From Pseudomonas sp. Irchel 3H7 (GTDB taxonomy: Bacteria > Pseudomonadota > Gammaproteobacteria > Pseudomonadales > Pseudomonadaceae): DNA of 64,000 nt. The notes under the pieces were generated by a model. It was not told where the DNA came from. It ran no database searches and was given only the letters and a program-made list of their open reading frames with translations. Location: the NCBI RefSeq assembly GCF_900187605.1, contig NZ_FYEA01000014.1, positions 124,001 through 188,000 on the forward strand. The letters run 5' to 3'. Below, one piece after another: positions 26,080-34,288 of this stretch. Position 1 is the first letter of the stretch. The number at the start of each line of letters is the position of its first letter. Both the position numbers and the translations under genes were made by a program.

Positions 26080-26436
26080 TCAGACTTTGGCGTCAAACAA
26101 TACGTGACTCGCATTGGCGAGGCTGTCTGCCAGCTTGAGGGCTTCTGCGGAGGGAATCTGTCGAACGACCTCACCCGTCTCGCTTGCGATCACCTTGACG
26201 ATGACCTTCCCGGAGTGTTCATCAATCGAAAACTCCAGATTGCGCTTGATCGACTGTACAAACTTTTCGATCTCCTGCACCGCCAGTTTCAATTTGGCGT
26301 CGTCCGAATCCTGACTCTTCGCAGCGACCGGCGCTTCAGTCTTGGCAACTTTAGGCGTCTCTGACGGTTTGTCAGCAACCGGCGTTACTGGCTTGGGAGC
26401 CGGATAAGACACGTTAAGCTTTACGCTCATGTCCAT
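26080..26436 (-). CDS. flaG: flagellar protein FlaG
   Basis: FlaG (about 118 aa) lies between fliC and fliD, the position of fleL/flaG in P. aeruginosa, where it limits filament length. The N-terminal half is Pro/Lys/Ala-rich and probably disordered. The C-terminal FlaG domain is FVQSIKRNLEFSIDEHSGKVIVKVIA...VVRQIPSAEALKLAD. Three in-frame starts are possible; 26436 is chosen because AAGAGG lies 8 bases before it. Upstream GTG (26445) and ATG (26442) are too close to that Shine-Dalgarno. Confidence 0.93.
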   Translation of the reverse strand: MDMSVKLNVSYPAPKPVTPVADKPSETPKVAKTEAPVAAKSQDSDDAKLKLAVQEIEKFVQSIKRNLEFSIDEHSGKVIVKVIASETGEVVRQIPSAEALKLADSLANASHVLFDAKV

Positions 26437-26509
26437 GCCCATCACCTCTTAACGTAAAAAGGCGAGAGAGCGCGACCAGCGCACCCCCCCGCCCAAACTC
26501 GATCCGAAA

Positions 26510-27361
26510 TTACTGAAGCAGCTTCAGTACAGCGGAAGGCAGTTGGTTGGCTTGAGCCAGAACAGAGGTCGAAGCCTGTTGCAGGGTTTGCTGCTTGGTC
26601 AGGTTAGCAGTCTCTGCGGCGAAGTCGGTATCTTGTACGCGACCTTGTGCAGCAGTGGTGTTCTCGGTGATGTTCTGCAAGTTCTGGATGGTGCTGGTCA
26701 GACGGTTTTGCGAAGCACCCAAGCTGGCACGAGTTGCACCGATGGCAGCGATGGCAGCGTCGATCGCGGTGATCGCGTTGTCGATGTTCTGCGAAGCGCC
26801 AGTTACGGTAGCACCGGTCAGGGACAGAGTACCGCTACCTACCGACAGGCTTACTGCGTCGAACTTGGAGCTCAGTACCAGGTCGATGTGGTTAGCCGAA
26901 CCGGTGTTTGCGCCTACTTGCAGGGTCACAGTACCAGCCGAACCGTCCAGCAGGTTTTTGCCATTCAGGTTGGTCGAAGCCGAGATACGGGTGATCTCGT
27001 CGGACATCTGAGCGAATTCAGCGTTGGTAGCGGTCTGGTCAGCAGTGCCGTTGGTACCGTTACGTGCTTTAACAGCCAGTTCACGCATACGCTGCAGGAT
27101 GTCGGTAGTAGCTTGCAGAGCGCCTTCAGCAGTCTGGGCAACGGAGATACCGTCGTTGGCGTTCTGGATGGCTTGGGTGTTACCACGGATCTGCGAGGAC
27201 ATACGGTTCGAGATCTGCAGGCCAGCGGCGTCGTCTTTAGCGCTGTTGATTTTCAGGCCGGAAGACAGGCGCTGCATCGAAGTCGACAGAGCGTCGGAAG
27301 CGCGGTTCAGGTTTTTCTGAACGTTCAACGACGTGGTGTTGGTGTTTACTGTTAAAGCCAT
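26510..27361 (-). CDS. fliC: flagellin FliC (short form)
   Basis: Flagellin (283 aa) is the filament subunit. The D0/D1 termini are canonical: MALTVNTNTTSLNVQKNLNR at the start, and ANLTKQQTLQQASTSVLAQANQLP before LKLLQ at the end. Residues 29-50 match the flg22 epitope region (SSGLKINSAKDDAAGLQIS), and LQRMRELAVKARNG around 90 is the conserved TLR5-contact region. The central variable part is only about 100 residues, rich in Ser, Thr and Gly (VSLSVGSGTLSLTGATVTGASQ), offering O-glycosylation sites. It is transcribed from the sigma-28 site at 27442-27468 with an 80-base leader. Confidence 0.99.
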   Translation of the reverse strand: MALTVNTNTTSLNVQKNLNRASDALSTSMQRLSSGLKINSAKDDAAGLQISNRMSSQIRGNTQAIQNANDGISVAQTAEGALQATTDILQRMRELAVKARNGTNGTADQTATNAEFAQMSDEITRISASTNLNGKNLLDGSAGTVTLQVGANTGSANHIDLVLSSKFDAVSLSVGSGTLSLTGATVTGASQNIDNAITAIDAAIAAIGATRASLGASQNRLTSTIQNLQNITENTTAAQGRVQDTDFAAETANLTKQQTLQQASTSVLAQANQLPSAVLKLLQ

Positions 27362-27441
27362 GACGAATTCCTCGTTGGTTGGGTACTGCGGCTTCCGGCC
27401 CTGGCAACCGCCGGGTATGGCCTAGAGAACCTTCGTAATAG

Positions 27442-27468
27442 TTATCGTCGGGATTGCAGGTTGCTTGA
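27442..27468 (-). promoter_or_regulatory. sigma-28 (FliA) promoter of fliC
   Basis: The minus strand reads TCAAG-N14-GACGATAA, the Pseudomonas flagellin promoter form. It is the only promoter-like element in the 242-base gap before fliC. Confidence 0.88.
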
Positions 27469-27603
27469 GGGCTTTTTGAAAAAAATTTGCCATCACCCTG
27501 CCACCCCCGAGAAAACAAAGACTTAGCAGCCCATCCACCGCGAAAAAATGACGTCATAAAACCGACTGCCGCGCAAACCTGCGGGCCAGTGCTGTCGGCG
27601 TGT

Positions 27604-27870
27604 TCAGGCCGGAACACTTCCCAGCAAGTCGACCAGTTCGAACTCCATACAATCAGCCAGTGCCAACCAGTCCTGGCGCTCTTGGCAATCGAGCATTTGC
27701 GTGAGTATCTGCGCCCACACCTGCTGGACATCCGCAGGCGCAGACAGCAGCAACTGCTGCGCACCATCAAAGACATCGACCATGCTCAGCGCTGCCTCGA
27801 CATCCCGCCCCAGCCGAAACAGACCGGCACACTGACGGCATTCACCGATGCTTTTTTCCAGCGCCGTCAT
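27604..27870 (-). CDS. small hypothetical protein between maf and fliC
   Basis: This 88-residue acidic, helical protein (VEAALSMVDVFDGAQQLLL, QVWAQILTQMLDCQERQDWLALADCMEFELVDLL) has a pair of cysteines near the N-terminus (ECRQC). Its start overlaps the stop of the Maf-type transferase gene by four bases, so the two are translationally coupled. Size and helical content resemble small export or glycosylation chaperones, but I do not recognise the family. Context suggests a helper for the Maf enzyme or for flagellin glycosylation. Confidence 0.75.
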   Translation of the reverse strand: MTALEKSIGECRQCAGLFRLGRDVEAALSMVDVFDGAQQLLLSAPADVQQVWAQILTQMLDCQERQDWLALADCMEFELVDLLGSVPA

Positions 27871-29156
27871 TGCACGAACTCCTGATTGAACTGCGTCCCG
27901 GCGATCAGCGCGCCCGCCCTGCTGCTATTGAAGAACTCAACGCGCGGATGCGCAGCGATGTAACGCTCCAGCACACACAGATAACCACGGAAGTTGAGCT
28001 GGGTACTGACCCGCTGCCCATGCCCGTCGCGCACCCAATGCCGCGCCTGATTAACCCCCGGCCCCAGATCACCGTCGCTCCAGCCGGCGTGAGTCTTGTT
28101 CATCGGGAAGGCGAAATCGGCGCCAAATAGCGTGATGCGAGACGCGCCCATTTTTACCGCCAGATCGACCGCCGGATGGATCACGCTGCCGCCGACGTGC
28201 AGCAGTGCGCGCGGATATTCTTCACGCAACCCGGCGTACACCGGACTGGCCGAGTAACCGCCATAGCGCTTGCCCTTCCATGCCCGTAAAACTTCGGGAT
28301 CGCTCATGGGCAAATATACCAGCGGGATACCGTCGGACGCTTCGAACGGCAGGTGCCGAAAGCTGATGCGCTGATCAATGGTCACCACCAGATCCGGGAC
28401 AATCCCGTGCTCGATCAACGGCCGATACGCCGTGTCGACACAGATGAGCAGCGGGCGCTGAGCCTGAGTCCGGAGTGCTGCCAATCTTTCAAAATGCCCT
28501 TCCAGAGTCGGCCCGGTAGCAATCACGTAAATCTCACGATCGGTGCAGGTGCCAAACAACTGCGCCACATCGTCATCGCCAAGCAGCACCGGCAGGCAGT
28601 CCTGCAAGCGCTGTTGAATGAACGGCGACTGCGCGTCGAATTCGCGATTGGTGAAACTCAGATGGACTTCATTGACCAGCCGATCGCGAATCTTCGCGTT
28701 GTAATCATCGGCCAGCAGCATCTCGGCAGGCAGGGCAAAAAACGGCGTGAAAAAGTCCGGATGATCAGCGGCGTAAAACAACTCGACGCGCGGATCGTCC
28801 AGCCACTGGCGCTGATCGAGCAGTTGCACCACCAGCGCAAACAGCGCGCCATTGAGGATGTGCACGTACAAGCGTTGCAGTCCGGCACGCTCAAGCAGCA
28901 CAGCGGGCAAATCGCCGAGGCCGGTGCCATAGACGTGCAATTGCGCCTTGTCGGGCAGACTGGTCGCCTGAATCCGCGCTTCATGAAGGCGATCGTGACG
29001 ACTGGTGAGTTGAATGCCGTTGATGCTCAGCGTCGAGCCTAGCCCCTCAACCAGTTGAGCAGGGACGGCCGCACTGTCTTCCGTCATCAGTCGTTCGAAC
29101 AGCGCCGGCCAGCGCCGTTGCAACACCTCGGCATTGGCTTGAAAAAACTCGCTCAT
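27867..29156 (-). CDS. Maf-type motility accessory protein (DUF115, flagellin glycosyltransferase)
   Basis: This 429-residue protein contains the DUF115/MptE-like core: EIYVIATGPTLEGHFERLAAL, then LLICVDTAYRPLIEHGIVPDLVVTID, and RITLFGADFAFPMNKTHAG. Maf proteins transfer pseudaminic or legionaminic acid from CMP-sugars to flagellin in Campylobacter, Helicobacter and Aeromonas. Co-occurrence with a complete Pse pathway supports this role. The start at 29156 (MSEFFQANAEVLQ) is preferred over 29198, because the longer form would read through the terminator hairpin of the ketosynthase gene. It is coupled to the 88-aa gene downstream. Confidence 0.85.
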   Translation of the reverse strand: MSEFFQANAEVLQRRWPALFERLMTEDSAAVPAQLVEGLGSTLSINGIQLTSRHDRLHEARIQATSLPDKAQLHVYGTGLGDLPAVLLERAGLQRLYVHILNGALFALVVQLLDQRQWLDDPRVELFYAADHPDFFTPFFALPAEMLLADDYNAKIRDRLVNEVHLSFTNREFDAQSPFIQQRLQDCLPVLLGDDDVAQLFGTCTDREIYVIATGPTLEGHFERLAALRTQAQRPLLICVDTAYRPLIEHGIVPDLVVTIDQRISFRHLPFEASDGIPLVYLPMSDPEVLRAWKGKRYGGYSASPVYAGLREEYPRALLHVGGSVIHPAVDLAVKMGASRITLFGADFAFPMNKTHAGWSDGDLGPGVNQARHWVRDGHGQRVSTQLNFRGYLCVLERYIAAHPRVEFFNSSRAGALIAGTQFNQEFVQ

Positions 29157-29179
29157 GGCGCCTCGCGCTCCCTCTTCAG

Positions 29180-29225
29180 GCAAAAAAATAGCGTTCAAGG
29201 TTAACCTTGAACGCTATTTTTGTAT
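29180..29225 (-). terminator. intrinsic terminator of the ketosynthase gene
   Basis: A perfect palindrome centred on GGTTAACC (29184-29221, arms AAAAATAGCGTTCAAGG and its mirror) is followed by T's on the minus strand. It lies 20 bases after the stop at 29245 and isolates the maf pair from the upstream operon. Confidence 0.9.
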
Positions 29226-29244
29226 CCGCTGTTTTTGATCAGAC

Positions 29245-30171
29245 TCAGGGACGATAGATGATCGCCGAGCCCCACGACAGACCGACACCAAAACCGCTCA
29301 GCGCAATACGCTGCCAATCGGAATCGATAACGTGTTTTTCCAGCAGCAACGGAATGCTCGACGACACGGTGTTACCGGTCTCAACCATGTCCTTGATGAA
29401 TTTTTCCGGCTCGCCTTCGAAACGTCGCGCCACCGCATCGACGATCGCCGCACTGCCCTGGTGAATGCAGAACGCATCGATGTCATCAGCCTTGAGGCCG
29501 GAATCATCCAACAGTTCGTGCAAGTGTGCCGGCACCTTCAGCAGAGCAAAGTTGAAGACCTGACGACCGTTCATGAAGAACACGCCATCGGTGACTTTCA
29601 AGTGCGGCGCACCGGAACCGTCGGTGCCGAACTTGGCCTTGCCCAGCGCCCAGGTCGGATCTTCGCCCATCCATGTAGCGGTGGCGGCATCGCCAAACAG
29701 CATGGTGGTGTTGCGGTCTTCCGGATCGACAATCTTCGAATACGGATCAGCGGTGATCAGCAGGCCGTTCTTCAGGCCGGCGGCTTCCATGAAACCCTTG
29801 ATCGCGTAGATGCCGTAGACATAACCCGAGCAGCCCAGGGAAATGTCGAACGCTGCCACGTTGGTCGGCAGACCGAGTTTGTCCTGCACGATTGCAGCGG
29901 TGTGCGGCAGGCCTTCTTCGTCACCGTTCTGGGTGACGACGATCAAGGCGTCGATCGATTCACGTTTCAGATCCGGGTTGCTGGCAAACAGCGCATTGGC
30001 CGCTTCCACGCACAGGTCGGAGGTTTCTTGTTCAGCGTCTTTGCGCGGCAGGAATGCCGAACCGATCTTGCCAAGGATGAATTCTTCATCCTTCTCGAAT
30101 TTTGCACCTTGTGCGTAATTGTCCACGCCGGCTACAGGAACGTAGCTCGCAATGCTTTTTATGCCAATCAT
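29245..30171 (-). CDS. FabH-like 3-oxoacyl-ACP synthase III in the glycan island
   Basis: This 308-residue KAS III-type enzyme condenses acyl-CoA with malonyl-ACP. The catalytic Cys lies in DISLGCSGYVYG, the His in FCIHQGS (the usual HQAN is altered to HQGS), and the Asn in ETGNTVSSS. The start at 30171 (MIGIKSIASYVPV) is the family N-terminus; the longer frame is unsupported. A KAS III homologue (orf3) is part of the flagellin glycosylation island of P. syringae, where the glycan carries a 3-hydroxybutanoyl amide. The enzyme probably supplies an acyl group for a sugar N-acyl substituent. Terminators and a 226-base gap flank it, so it may be transcribed alone. Confidence 0.88.
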   Translation of the reverse strand: MIGIKSIASYVPVAGVDNYAQGAKFEKDEEFILGKIGSAFLPRKDAEQETSDLCVEAANALFASNPDLKRESIDALIVVTQNGDEEGLPHTAAIVQDKLGLPTNVAAFDISLGCSGYVYGIYAIKGFMEAAGLKNGLLITADPYSKIVDPEDRNTTMLFGDAATATWMGEDPTWALGKAKFGTDGSGAPHLKVTDGVFFMNGRQVFNFALLKVPAHLHELLDDSGLKADDIDAFCIHQGSAAIVDAVARRFEGEPEKFIKDMVETGNTVSSSIPLLLEKHVIDSDWQRIALSGFGVGLSWGSAIIYRP

Positions 30172-30397
30172 TACGGCTTCCCAATAAAAAACAGCCCAAG
30201 ACCACCGCTCGCAAGGATTTCGAGGGGCGCCGACAAACAGAAAACGGCCGCCACAACGGGCAGCCACGGGGAGCGCAAAGGGCTATCACTGGAATCGAAA
30301 ACGAGCCAGGCGCCATCCCCCCGATCAATACAATACAGTGAAGATGCGCGTTATGACTCGCAGGTCACGCTATTTTGCCGAATCGGTGCAGATCGGG

Positions 30398-31450
30398 TTA
30401 TTCGACCAACGACCAGTCCAGCGGCGTGCCGCGCTTGATCGGCGCGCGGGCGCGGCGGCCGAGGACGGCGTCGGTGTGCTTGGGCGGCAAACCGAGACCG
30501 GGGCGAATGGCGCGCAGATTGTCCCCGCTAAAGGTGTCACCGGCGGCCATGTCAGCCGTGACATACAGCGAGCGGCGATACACCAGCGACTTGCGCTCGG
30601 CCTCGGTAACGCCGTAATGCACCTGGCCCATGGCTTGCCAGGCGCGCTCGGTTTCCACCACCAGGCTAGCCATTTCCGCCGGTTCCAGCGAGAAACTGGC
30701 ATCGACGCCACCCGCTGAACGGTCGAGGGTGAAGTGCTTTTCCACCACCGTCGCGCCAAGCGCCACGGCTGCCACCGACACGCCAACGCCCATCGAGTGA
30801 TCGGACAGCCCCACTTCGCAACCGAACAACTCACGCAGATGCGGAATCGTGCGCACGTTGCTGTTGAGCGGTGTCGCTGGATAAGTGCTGGTGCATTTGA
30901 GCAACACCAGATCTTTGCACCCAGCCTCGCGCGCGGCGCGAACGGCCTCATCGAGTTCAGCGATGCTGGCCATGCCAGTGGAAATGATCAGCGGCTTGCC
31001 GGTGGCGGCCACACGACGGATCAACGGCAAATCGGTGTTTTCGAAACTGGCGATCTTGTAGGCCGGAACATCGAGGCTTTCGAGAAAGTCGACTGCGCTG
31101 TCATCGAACGGCGTCGAGAACGCGAGCATCCCCAGTTCCTTGGCACGAGCAAAAATCGGCGCATGCCATTCCCACGGTGTATGAGCTTTTTCATACAAAT
31201 CGTAGAGCGAAGTACCCGCCCACAGACTGCCCGGATCCTTGATGAAGAATTCCCCCTCAGACAAATCCAGCGTCATGGTTTCGGCGGTGTAGGTTTGCAG
31301 CTTCAGCGCATGCGCCCCCGCCTTGGCCGCTGCCTCGACAATTTGCAGGGCGACGTCCAGTGACTGGTTATGGTTGCCGCTCATCTCGGCAATGATGAAG
31401 GGTGGCGCGTCGGCACCGATCAAGCGGTTGCCGATCTTGAAACTAGTCAT
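30398..31450 (-). CDS. pseI: pseudaminic acid synthase PseI
   Basis: PseI (350 aa) condenses 6-deoxy-AltdiNAc with phosphoenolpyruvate to give pseudaminic acid. The NeuB-family barrel starts PPFIIAEMSGNHNQSLDVAL, with KLQTYTAETMTLD and LKCTSTYPA further in. The C-terminal SAF (antifreeze-like) domain is YRRSLYVTADMAAGDTFSGDNL through PIKRGTPLDWS. Neighbouring pseB, pseC, pseF and pseG make Pse, rather than sialic or legionaminic acid, the likely product. Its start overlaps the preceding pseG-pseH gene by 8 bases. Confidence 0.95.
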   Translation of the reverse strand: MTSFKIGNRLIGADAPPFIIAEMSGNHNQSLDVALQIVEAAAKAGAHALKLQTYTAETMTLDLSEGEFFIKDPGSLWAGTSLYDLYEKAHTPWEWHAPIFARAKELGMLAFSTPFDDSAVDFLESLDVPAYKIASFENTDLPLIRRVAATGKPLIISTGMASIAELDEAVRAAREAGCKDLVLLKCTSTYPATPLNSNVRTIPHLRELFGCEVGLSDHSMGVGVSVAAVALGATVVEKHFTLDRSAGGVDASFSLEPAEMASLVVETERAWQAMGQVHYGVTEAERKSLVYRRSLYVTADMAAGDTFSGDNLRAIRPGLGLPPKHTDAVLGRRARAPIKRGTPLDWSLVE

Positions 31451-32948
31451 GCGGGTGATCCTTCAAAACACGGGTGAACGCACAGGCACTCTGAGTGAAC
31501 CCGGCGTCACGAAACACATTCAACGAGGGACGATTGTCCGGCAACACCCGAGCGGTGATGACCGTCAGTTGCGGCCAGTGCGCGACAACAAATGCCTCGC
31601 CACTGGCCAATAGCGCCCTGCCCCACCCCAGCCCCATCCGCCGTTCGAGCAGGTAAATAGAAACTTCGGCTTCAAACCCGCGCAGGTCATACCGCACAAC
31701 GCCGACCGCGCCGTCATCCGCCTCGGCGATCAGCAGCAGGCGCTGTGGATTACGCAAACTCGCCGTCAGCCAGTTCAGGTGCTGCGGCCAGTCGATCACG
31801 CCGCTGTCCAGCGACCAGCGACGTACCGTTTCGGCATTACGACCATCGAACAGCAACTGCGCATCGTCCAGGGTCGCCGCACGCACCTTCAGCACCGCAC
31901 CGGCCAGTGCCACCGCGACACGCTCGGCACCGCGCCCGTCGACCAGTTGTCGCGAGCGTTCGGCCAGGCTTTGGCGCAAATAATGATTGCCGGTGACAAA
32001 GCCGATGGCGTCGCGCAACTGCTCGACACTGACCTGCTCACGAGCGCCCATGAACACATGTGCGCCCGCCGCTGCCATGACTTCGCCGTTGGCCTGCTGA
32101 TTGTTCGACACGGCAATACAGATCGTCGGCAGCCCCATCGCCGCCCGTTCCCAACTGGTGCCGCCCCCGGCGCCGATAAACAGATCCGCTTCAGTCATGC
32201 GCTGATGGAAATCGCTGACGAAACTGTGCAGGCGCCAGTTCGGCCGCGTCTCGGCCAACGCCTGCATCTGCGCCCACGCCGGGTTCTCGGCACCGGCGAC
32301 AAAATCCACCTGCAACTGGTTGAAATCAGCGAGCGCGAGCATCGCGTGATGAGTCTGCATCGCCGCATCGAAGCCACCGAAATTCACCAGTACCCGGCGA
32401 GCCGTGGGTTTGATCTCGATGGCCGGGCAATTGAACTCTTCACGCAGCATGGCGTAGCGCGGGCCCAGCAAGGTGCGGCACCCCTCGGGCAACAGCGGTG
32501 AGTAATTTTCACTGAGGCCCGATAAATTCTGATTGAGCAAAAGATCAACGCTGTAGCGCCGGGTAGCCAGATCGTCGACTGCCGCTATGCGCTGCGCCCA
32601 GCGCCGGGCGGCGGTTTGCCAGTGATGATCGAGGCCGTAATGATCGACGATGATCCAGTCGAACCCGGCATGGCCGGCCAACAAAAGATCCAGCGCGTCG
32701 ATGTCGGCCTGCCACGGCAGCATTGATTCGATGGCTTGCTGTGGGTCTTCATCACAATAGAGATCCGGCAACGCAAATGTCTCGAACCCTTCGGCGCTCA
32801 GCATATTGAGCCGATGCCCCGGCAATTGCCGGCAGGCAAACGCGACGTGGCTGCCCTGCCCGCGCAACACTCGCGCCAGCGTCAGGCAGCGGGCAATGTG
32901 GCCGCTGCCGATGGTTGGCGAGGCGTCGGCACGAATCAACACTCTCAT
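31443..32948 (-). CDS. pseG: PseG-PseH fusion: UDP-sugar hydrolase plus N-acetyltransferase
   Basis: This 501-residue protein joins two steps usually encoded apart. Residues 1 to about 340 are PseG, a GT-B-like hydrolase that removes UDP from UDP-6-deoxy-AltdiNAc: N-terminal ADASPTIGSGHIARCLTLARVLRGQG, and a GAGGGTSWERAAMGLPTI nucleotide loop. Residues about 345-501 are a GNAT domain like PseH (LRAATLDD-like start, GWGRALLASGEAFVVAHW, PDNRPSLNVFRDAGF). PseH acetylates the 4-amino group before PseG acts, so the fusion would pair consecutive steps. It overlaps pseF by 4 bases and pseI by 8. Confidence 0.92.
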   Translation of the reverse strand: MRVLIRADASPTIGSGHIARCLTLARVLRGQGSHVAFACRQLPGHRLNMLSAEGFETFALPDLYCDEDPQQAIESMLPWQADIDALDLLLAGHAGFDWIIVDHYGLDHHWQTAARRWAQRIAAVDDLATRRYSVDLLLNQNLSGLSENYSPLLPEGCRTLLGPRYAMLREEFNCPAIEIKPTARRVLVNFGGFDAAMQTHHAMLALADFNQLQVDFVAGAENPAWAQMQALAETRPNWRLHSFVSDFHQRMTEADLFIGAGGGTSWERAAMGLPTICIAVSNNQQANGEVMAAAGAHVFMGAREQVSVEQLRDAIGFVTGNHYLRQSLAERSRQLVDGRGAERVAVALAGAVLKVRAATLDDAQLLFDGRNAETVRRWSLDSGVIDWPQHLNWLTASLRNPQRLLLIAEADDGAVGVVRYDLRGFEAEVSIYLLERRMGLGWGRALLASGEAFVVAHWPQLTVITARVLPDNRPSLNVFRDAGFTQSACAFTRVLKDHPHD

Positions 32949-33640
32949 TGCAGCTCTCCACCCGCCTTGAGCGCGGCGTATAGGTATTCGGCGCGCTTCC
33001 AGTCTTCAAGGGTGTCGATGTCCTGCACCAGATGCCGGGGCAGAATCACCGGCAGGCTGGCTGGCGAATAGAGCACCTCGCCGCGCAACCACGCCTCACT
33101 GCGGCCCCAGTAGAACTGACCGGCATCCTGAAACGCTTCGGGCAAATCCTGCGAACGTGTATTGCGAAATTCCGGATACAAAGGGCTCAACGCGCCCTGC
33201 CCGTCCAGCGTCAGCGCACGCTGCACCGGAAAACCGAAACTGCACACGGAAAACGCAAAGGACCGGTCGGGATGCTGTTCCAGTAACTCCAGTCCCTGAT
33301 GCAGATAGCGCGCCTGCAGTAGCGGCGCCGTGGCGTACACACAGCAGGCGTAATCGAAGGCTGGCAGTTGCTGCAAGGCATGCACGATCACTGCCGCCGT
33401 GCCGGTGAAATCATCGGCCAGATCTGCCGGGCGCAAAAATGGTACCTGCGCGCCATGGGCTCGCGCGACATCGGCAATTTCGGCATCGTCGGTGCTGACC
33501 ACCACCTGCTCAAACAACCCTGAATCCAGCGCGGTGCGGATCGAGCGGACAATCATCGGCACGCCGTCGAATGGCAAGAGATTCTTGCGCGGGATGCGTT
33601 TGCTGCCGCCACGGGCCGGGATGATTGCAACGTTGCTCAA
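32945..33640 (-). CDS. pseF: pseudaminic acid cytidylyltransferase PseF
   Basis: PseF (231 aa) activates pseudaminic acid as CMP-Pse. It starts SNVAIIPARGGSKRIPRKNLLPFDGVPMI, the CMP-sugar synthetase signature, with ATAPLLQARYLHQGLELL in the middle. I place the start at TTG 33640, which overlaps the stop of the methylase gene as TTGA with a GGA upstream. The next in-frame start is another TTG at 33664 and would overlap more. Its end overlaps pseG by four bases. Confidence 0.93.
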   Translation of the reverse strand: MSNVAIIPARGGSKRIPRKNLLPFDGVPMIVRSIRTALDSGLFEQVVVSTDDAEIADVARAHGAQVPFLRPADLADDFTGTAAVIVHALQQLPAFDYACCVYATAPLLQARYLHQGLELLEQHPDRSFAFSVCSFGFPVQRALTLDGQGALSPLYPEFRNTRSQDLPEAFQDAGQFYWGRSEAWLRGEVLYSPASLPVILPRHLVQDIDTLEDWKRAEYLYAALKAGGELQ

Positions 33641-34257
33641 GGACGTTTTTCCAACAGGAACCAAGTGATGTCGTCCGCCGGGAATTGCGGATCGCGGTGA
33701 TAGGCAAAACCATAATCGAGAAGGTGCAGATCGGCATAGCGATCGAGCATCTCACCGGCAAAATCGCGCTTGAACAGCTTGCCGCTGTTGCCACGATAGG
33801 ACACTTCCACCGGTGCCGGATTGTAATACTCGGCGATCAGGATGTAGCGCTGGCTCAACGCGTACAACTGCGCATAAGCGGTCGGCAACAGCTCCGGGGC
33901 CAAGTGAATCAGCACGCCTTTACTCAGGGTCAGGTCGTAGCGGCGCTCGCGCGGGAAATCGAACAGCGAGCCATGCCAGATCTGTGCAATATCCAACGCC
34001 CGTGCCTGAGCACAGGCGCTGTCATTGATCTCGACGCCGAACAGCTCGCAACGGGGCAGCAGTTGATGCAACGCCTGCAAATTGTTGCCGGCGTTAGTGC
34101 CCAGTTCGACCAGGCTCTCGATGCCTGCGGCACGGCTCAGGGCTTTGGCAAACAACGCCAGATTCGTCGCCACCAGCGGTTGGCCGACATTGCGCTCGAC
34201 GTACTGGTTGCCGAACTCACCCTGCCAGAATTTTTCCTGCTCGCTCAGATCACGCAT
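33637..34257 (-). CDS. pseudaminic acid biosynthesis-associated methyltransferase
   Basis: This 206-residue class I SAM methyltransferase starts LSEQEKFWQGEFGNQYVERN and has the SAM-binding motif LVELGTNAGNNLQAL followed by LFGVEINDSACAQARA. This is the methylase family repeatedly found inside pse clusters. The acceptor is not established for most members and could be the Pse precursor or the finished sugar. It sits between pseC and pseF, coupled to pseF through a TTGA overlap. It starts MRDLSEQ, 31 bases after pseC. Confidence 0.88.
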   Translation of the reverse strand: MRDLSEQEKFWQGEFGNQYVERNVGQPLVATNLALFAKALSRAAGIESLVELGTNAGNNLQALHQLLPRCELFGVEINDSACAQARALDIAQIWHGSLFDFPRERRYDLTLSKGVLIHLAPELLPTAYAQLYALSQRYILIAEYYNPAPVEVSYRGNSGKLFKRDFAGEMLDRYADLHLLDYGFAYHRDPQFPADDITWFLLEKRP

Positions 34258-34288
34258 GACTCAGTCTCACCCACCGCCACGGCGGCAT

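Noticed and set aside
29157..29198. Longer N-terminus for the Maf-type protein (start 29198)
   Set aside because: The added codons would be encoded by the terminator hairpin of the upstream gene; the internal ATG at 29156 gives a normal family start.
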